41,449 nucleotides of DNA from Bacteroidales bacterium (GTDB taxonomy: Bacteria; Bacteroidota; Bacteroidia; Bacteroidales; UBA932). The position numbers and the translations under genes are program-made. The notes under the pieces were generated by a model. The model was not told where the DNA came from, made no database searches, and saw only the letters and a list, made by a program, of their open reading frames with translations. Shown here in pieces: positions 38,438-41,449 of the stretch. Every line of letters begins with the position of its first letter. Positions within the stretch are counted from its first letter, which is position 1. The stretch spans positions 1 to 41,449 of the forward strand of contig JAKSJK010000012.1 in NCBI GenBank assembly GCA_024398095.1, in the 5' to 3' direction.

Positions 38438-39522
38438 TATTCTCCCGCCTCCTTGAGTCTCTCGGCGTTTTCGGCGATGATCAGCTGGTCGATCACATCC
38501 TGGATTGAGCCATCCATGAAAACCGGCAGGTTGTACATGGTCCAGTTGATACGGTGGTCGGTCACGCGGGACTGCTGGTAGTTATAGGTACGGATCTTGG
38601 CTGATCGGTCACCGGTGCTGACCATAGTCTTGCGCTTTGCGGAAATATTGTCGAGATATTTCTGGTACTCCATATTGTAGATACGGGTACGGAGCTCATT
38701 GAGTGCCTTGTCGTAGTTCTTGAGCTGGGATTTCTCGTCCTGGCACTGTACGACGATACCTGTAGGAATATGGGTGAGTCGGATTGCCGAATAGGTAGTG
38801 TTGACGGACTGTCCGCCAGGGCCTGAAGAGCAGAAGGTATCCTTGCGGATATCCTTTTCGTTGAGCTCGATGTCGAACTCGCCTGCCTCCGGAAGCACGG
38901 CTACTGATGCAGCAGAAGTCTGTACACGACCCTGGGTCTCGGTCTGAGGCACACGCTGGACGCGATGCACTCCCGATTCATATTTGAGGGTACCGTACAC
39001 ATGGTCACCGCTGACTTTGGCAACAATTTCCTTGAAGCCGCCGGCAGCACCTTCGGACTGGCTGGTAACCTCCAGCTTCCAACCCTTGGTCTCGATGTAC
39101 TTGCTGTACATGCGGAAGAGGTCGCCTGCAAAGATGGCAGCCTCATCTCCACCTGCACCGCCACGGATCTCAAGGATGGCGTTCTTCTCGTCCTCCGGAT
39201 CCGCCGGAATGAGCAGGAGCTTGATGTTCTGCTCCATCTCCGGAAGCTGAGGTTCGATCTCGGCAATCTGCTCCTTTGCCATCTCGCGGAGATCCTCATC
39301 CTTCTCGGTTGCGAGGATTTCCTTAGCCATATCGAGCTCGTCCACGAGCATCTTGTAGTCCTGTCCGGCCTTGATCACCGGTGCGAGTTCCTTGTACTGC
39401 TTGTTGAGCTGTACATACTTCTTCATATCGGAAATCACCTCAGGATCAGAGAGCTGATTCTGAAGTGCTTCGTATTTCTCCTGAAGGCCCAAGACCTTCT
39501 CCAAAAGTGTGTTTTCTGCCAT
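38437..39522 (-). CDS. prfA: Peptide chain release factor 1
   Basis: Terminates translation at UAA and UAG. The 361-residue protein shows 'LEIRGGAGGDEAAIFAGDLFRMY' , the stop-codon-reading 'HRVQRVPQTETQGRVQTSAASVAVLPE' (PxT motif, here PQT, which identifies RF1 rather than RF2), and the peptidyl-transferase motif 'CSSGPGGQSVNTTYSAIRLTHIPTGIVVQCQDEKSQ' (GGQ). ATG 39522 (MAENTLLEKV) is preferred; a TTG three codons upstream overlaps the promoter element. The gene is 24 bp downstream of mazG but has its own -7 element in that gap. No prmC/hemK gene follows. Confidence 0.97.
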   Translation of the reverse strand: MAENTLLEKVLGLQEKYEALQNQLSDPEVISDMKKYVQLNKQYKELAPVIKAGQDYKMLVDELDMAKEILATEKDEDLREMAKEQIAEIEPQLPEMEQNIKLLLIPADPEDEKNAILEIRGGAGGDEAAIFAGDLFRMYSKYIETKGWKLEVTSQSEGAAGGFKEIVAKVSGDHVYGTLKYESGVHRVQRVPQTETQGRVQTSAASVAVLPEAGEFDIELNEKDIRKDTFCSSGPGGQSVNTTYSAIRLTHIPTGIVVQCQDEKSQLKNYDKALNELRTRIYNMEYQKYLDNISAKRKTMVSTGDRSAKIRTYNYQQSRVTDHRINWTMYNLPVFMDGSIQDVIDQLIIAENAERLKEAGE

Positions 39523-39528
39523 AGGGCG

Positions 39529-39536
39529 CAAAGATA
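39529..39536 (-). promoter_or_regulatory. -7 promoter element directly upstream of the prfA start
   Basis: On the minus strand TATCTTTG matches TAnnTTTG exactly and ends six bases before the ATG, the same spacing as for the SPOR gene. It would give a leaderless or nearly leaderless prfA mRNA, unless prfA is mainly read through from mazG. Confidence 0.5.
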
Positions 39537-39546
39537 GTAAAAAATT

Positions 39547-40353
39547 CTATAATCCCTGCTTCTTGGCTTCGTCCCAGATGGCATCCATCTCAGCCAATGT
39601 CATGGATTTAAGGTCGCGTCCCTTACGCATGGTCTGTTCTTCCAGATAGGTGAAGCGGCGGCGGAATTTTTCGCAGGTTGTACTGAGGGCCACTTCCGGA
39701 TCCACACCGTAAAGTCTGGCCGCATTTATCGTCGAGAACATCAGGTCGCCGAATTCCTCAGTCAGGTGGGCCGAATCGTCTTCCCTGCTGGCTTCGTCTA
39801 CCTCTCCGACTTCTTCTTTGACCTTCGCCCACACATCTTCTTTCTTATCCCAGTCAAACCCGCAGCCACGGGCCTTTTCCTGCATGCTGAGGGCCTTGAG
39901 GATGGCCGGCATGGCTGCAGGAATCCCGGACATCACCCTCTTGTTGCCGTCTTTTTCCTTGGCCTTCACAAGTTCCCAGGTGTCGGCAATCTCTTTTGCC
40001 GACGGAGCCTCTCCTTCCGGCACGAGGCTGCCGTCCTTTCTGAACACGTGAGGATGGCGGAAGACCATCTTGTCGCAGACCTTGTTGATCGAGTCGGCTA
40101 TGTCGAAGTCGCCGCCTTCCTGGCCTATGCGTGCGTAGAAAACCATGTGGTAAAGCAGGTCGCCGATTTCTTTGGCGGTCTCCTTCACATCATGGTTGAT
40201 TATGGCGTCACTGAGTTCGTATACTTCTTCCTCTGTCATCGGGCGTATGCTTTCCATGGTCTGCTCTGCATTCCACGGGCATTTCTCGCGCAAGGCGTCC
40301 ATTATGTCGAGGAGGCGTCCGAAGGCCTCAATCTTTTCTTCTCTGGTATGCAT
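39547..40353 (-). CDS. mazG: Nucleoside triphosphate pyrophosphohydrolase MazG
   Basis: Hydrolyses (d)NTPs to NMP and pyrophosphate, clearing abnormal nucleotides. The 268-residue protein has two MazG domains as in E. coli MazG (263): N-terminal 'LLDIMDALREKCPWNAEQTMESIRPMTEEEVYELSDAIINHDVKETAKEIGDLLYHMVFYARIG' with the ExxE..ExxD metal motif, and C-terminal 'AKVKEEVGEVDEASREDDSAHLTEEFGDLMFSTINAARLYGVDPEVAL' with the second EEVxE/EFGDLMF motif, ending 'CEKFRRRFTYLEEQ'. It follows the HD-MsrA fusion gene by 18 bp and precedes prfA. E. coli MazG lies in the relA operon and lowers ppGpp, so its position beside a SpoT-like HD domain is notable. Confidence 0.95.
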   Translation of the reverse strand: MHTREEKIEAFGRLLDIMDALREKCPWNAEQTMESIRPMTEEEVYELSDAIINHDVKETAKEIGDLLYHMVFYARIGQEGGDFDIADSINKVCDKMVFRHPHVFRKDGSLVPEGEAPSAKEIADTWELVKAKEKDGNKRVMSGIPAAMPAILKALSMQEKARGCGFDWDKKEDVWAKVKEEVGEVDEASREDDSAHLTEEFGDLMFSTINAARLYGVDPEVALSTTCEKFRRRFTYLEEQTMRKGRDLKSMTLAEMDAIWDEAKKQGL

Positions 40354-40371
40354 GGTATAATTACAGATAAT

Positions 40372-41304
40372 CTAGAACTTCTTCTCGCGGAGATGGCAGT
40401 ATGGCGAACCGCCGGTGTGGTCGTAGTAGTCCTGGTGGTAACTTTCTGCAACATAGAACCTGCAGGCCGGGACAATAAGGGTGTTAACCTCATAGCCCTT
40501 GGCTCTAAGTACATCTGCGAGAGACTCGGCAACTGACTTCTGAGCGTCGTCTTTGTAGAATACGCAACTGCGATACTGCGGGCCGATATCCGGTCCGACG
40601 CCATCTGTCTGGGCCGGGTCATGAATCTCGTAGAACAGCTTGCAGAGGGTCTCGTAGTCGGTCTGGGCCGGGTCGTATTCCACCGCTACAGCCTCGACGT
40701 GGCCGGTCTGGTGGGAACGTACGGACTCGTAGGTAGGAACAGCACTGTCATCCCCGGTGTAGCCCGCCAGGACACGCTTCACACCCGGCATTCTGGAGAA
40801 CTGGTGCTGGGTGCCCCAGAAGCATCCGCAGGCGAAGATAGCCGTCTCGCATCCGGCCGGTGCCTGGTAGAGTTCCACCTTCGAGATGGCTTCGACTGCG
40901 GAGGTGACTTTCGCCAGAGCTGGGCCGTGCTTTTTCTGGAGTTCCGGATGAGCCTTCCCCCTGGAGAAATTATGCTGCAGGTCGTGGTATTTAACCATGA
41001 TGGCGATAGGGTTTCCAGAACAGATGATTCTCTGAAGATACTCCTCGTAAGTCGTTGACTTGTCTCTCGTCAGCAAGCGCAGAGCATTGACTATGTGTTC
41101 AGGAATCCCCTCATTTTTTAGGTCTTCGAAGGTGTAGTCCGTGTCTTCCACCACATCGTGGAGAAAGCCCGCTATCTTCTCTTCGTCGGTATTGCCCATC
41201 AGCCCCACCGTCATGGGGTGAAGTATGTATGGATAACCATCCTTGTCCAGAACGCCGGCATGTGCTGCAGCGGCGATCCGGATAGCAATATCGATTGGAT
41301 TCAT
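40372..41304 (-). CDS. msrA: Fusion protein: SpoT/MESH1-like HD hydrolase domain + peptide methionine sulfoxide reductase MsrA
   Basis: A 310-residue two-domain protein. Residues 1-140 match the HD_4/small alarmone hydrolase fold: H29 in 'YPYILHPMTVG', the H49-D50-x-x-E53-D54 motif 'FLHDVVEDTDYTFEDL', and D108 in 'VKYHDLQHN', so all metal ligands of MESH1/SpoT hydrolases appear intact. Residues 152-306 are MsrA, with catalytic Cys161 in GCFWG, 'GVKRVLAGYTGDDSAVPTYESVRSHQTGHVEAVAVEYDP', 'HDPAQTDGVGPDIGPQYRSCVFY' and the 'FYVAESYHQDYY' end. MsrA reduces S-methionine sulfoxide with thioredoxin. No internal ATG near the junction would produce MsrA alone, and there is no signal peptide, so it is cytoplasmic. 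Upstream of mazG by 18 bp. Confidence 0.9.
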   Translation of the reverse strand: MNPIDIAIRIAAAAHAGVLDKDGYPYILHPMTVGLMGNTDEEKIAGFLHDVVEDTDYTFEDLKNEGIPEHIVNALRLLTRDKSTTYEEYLQRIICSGNPIAIMVKYHDLQHNFSRGKAHPELQKKHGPALAKVTSAVEAISKVELYQAPAGCETAIFACGCFWGTQHQFSRMPGVKRVLAGYTGDDSAVPTYESVRSHQTGHVEAVAVEYDPAQTDYETLCKLFYEIHDPAQTDGVGPDIGPQYRSCVFYKDDAQKSVAESLADVLRAKGYEVNTLIVPACRFYVAESYHQDYYDHTGGSPYCHLREKKF

Positions 41305-41344
41305 AGACTAGATTATGCTCTGTGTGCGAATTTTGGAAAGACTT

Positions 41345-41449
41345 TTAATTGATCTGCTGAACGATTCTGTACTTGTCGAGGTGAATATCGAAGTATCCGT
41401 AGCTCGGTTCAATAAGATCTTCACCCTCGAGTTTTTCGTGCAGGTCAAG
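41345..41449 (-). CDS. C-terminal end of an unidentified protein (cut by window edge)
   Basis: An open minus-strand frame enters from the right edge and stops at a TAA at 41345-41347. The 34 visible residues read LDLHEKLEGEDLIEPS.. and end ..RIVQQIN. Acidic, soluble; too short to assign. It is 40 bp upstream of the HD-MsrA gene in the same direction, with no clear promoter or terminator between, so co-transcription is possible. Confidence 0.5.
   Translation of the reverse strand, partial: LDLHEKLEGEDLIEPSYGYFDIHLDKYRIVQQIN

Noticed and set aside
40372..41304. HD-MsrA fusion as two separate genes joined by a sequencing error
   Set aside because: The frame is continuous with a plausible linker and neither half lacks its ends; no stop/start remnants are visible at the junction. 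An assembly check is still listed with the finding.
1..41449. CRISPR arrays, insertion sequences, prophage, rRNA or tRNA genes
   Set aside because: No direct-repeat/spacer series, transposase or integrase-like protein, or cloverleaf was seen; spacers are short and explained by promoters and terminators.

Overview
The window reads as a stretch of chromosome from an uncultured Bacteroidales-type bacterium with moderately high GC. The signs are a SusC-type TonB-dependent receptor, BACON/LamG and FKBP lipoproteins, Bacteroidota-restricted families (DUF3822, DUF4293), a gyrA-TPR/clpC neighbourhood, and repeated matches to the Bacteroidota promoter element TAnnTTTG upstream of genes. I see no phage, transposase, CRISPR array, rRNA or tRNA. 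Coding density is very high; intergenic gaps are mostly promoters or hairpin terminators.

Region 1 (1-8115) is the most system-like part. It is a six-gene minus-strand operon, continuing off the left edge, divergent from a LacI-family regulator. In order of transcription it encodes a lipoprotein nucleoside hydrolase, a ribokinase, an inner-membrane permease of the DMT/ureide-permease type, a lipoprotein calcineurin-like phosphoesterase, a BACON-LamG lipoprotein and a SusC receptor. Together these make a plausible nucleotide/nucleoside/ribose scavenging locus: dephosphorylate, release ribose, import it and phosphorylate it. It is analogous to the rus ribose-utilisation locus of Bacteroides thetaiotaomicron but has LacI control, a phosphoesterase and an unusual gene order. 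TTGCGCAA palindromes overlap the regulator's promoter and recur inside its gene.

Region 2 (8097-19324) is mainly housekeeping: a tightly overlapping operon (unknown membrane protein, DUF3822, rsmD, ybaK); a plus-strand group (nrnA-like DHH phosphoesterase, two FKBP lipoproteins, a serine hydrolase); ackA; a very short ComEC-like protein; a lipoprotein ApbE flavin transferase; and a lipoprotein with a Fibrobacter-type paralogous domain.

Region 3 (19348-28354) holds ettA with a small HTH-only AraC protein, a SPOR lipoprotein - M28-like - leuS - yitT operon ending in a strong hairpin, and phoH. The M28-like protein has lost most metal ligands and carries a TonB C-terminal domain.

Region 4 (28373-41449) contains gyrA and a TPR protein, divergent from a Clp ATPase without the ClpC middle domain; an operon of DUF4293, fabF and an M48 lipoprotein; a uridine-phosphorylase-like gene; prfA; mazG; and an unusual fusion of a SpoT/MESH1-like HD hydrolase domain to MsrA. 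The right edge cuts through one more minus-strand gene.

All calls come from reading the sequence and motif recall; no database search was run.
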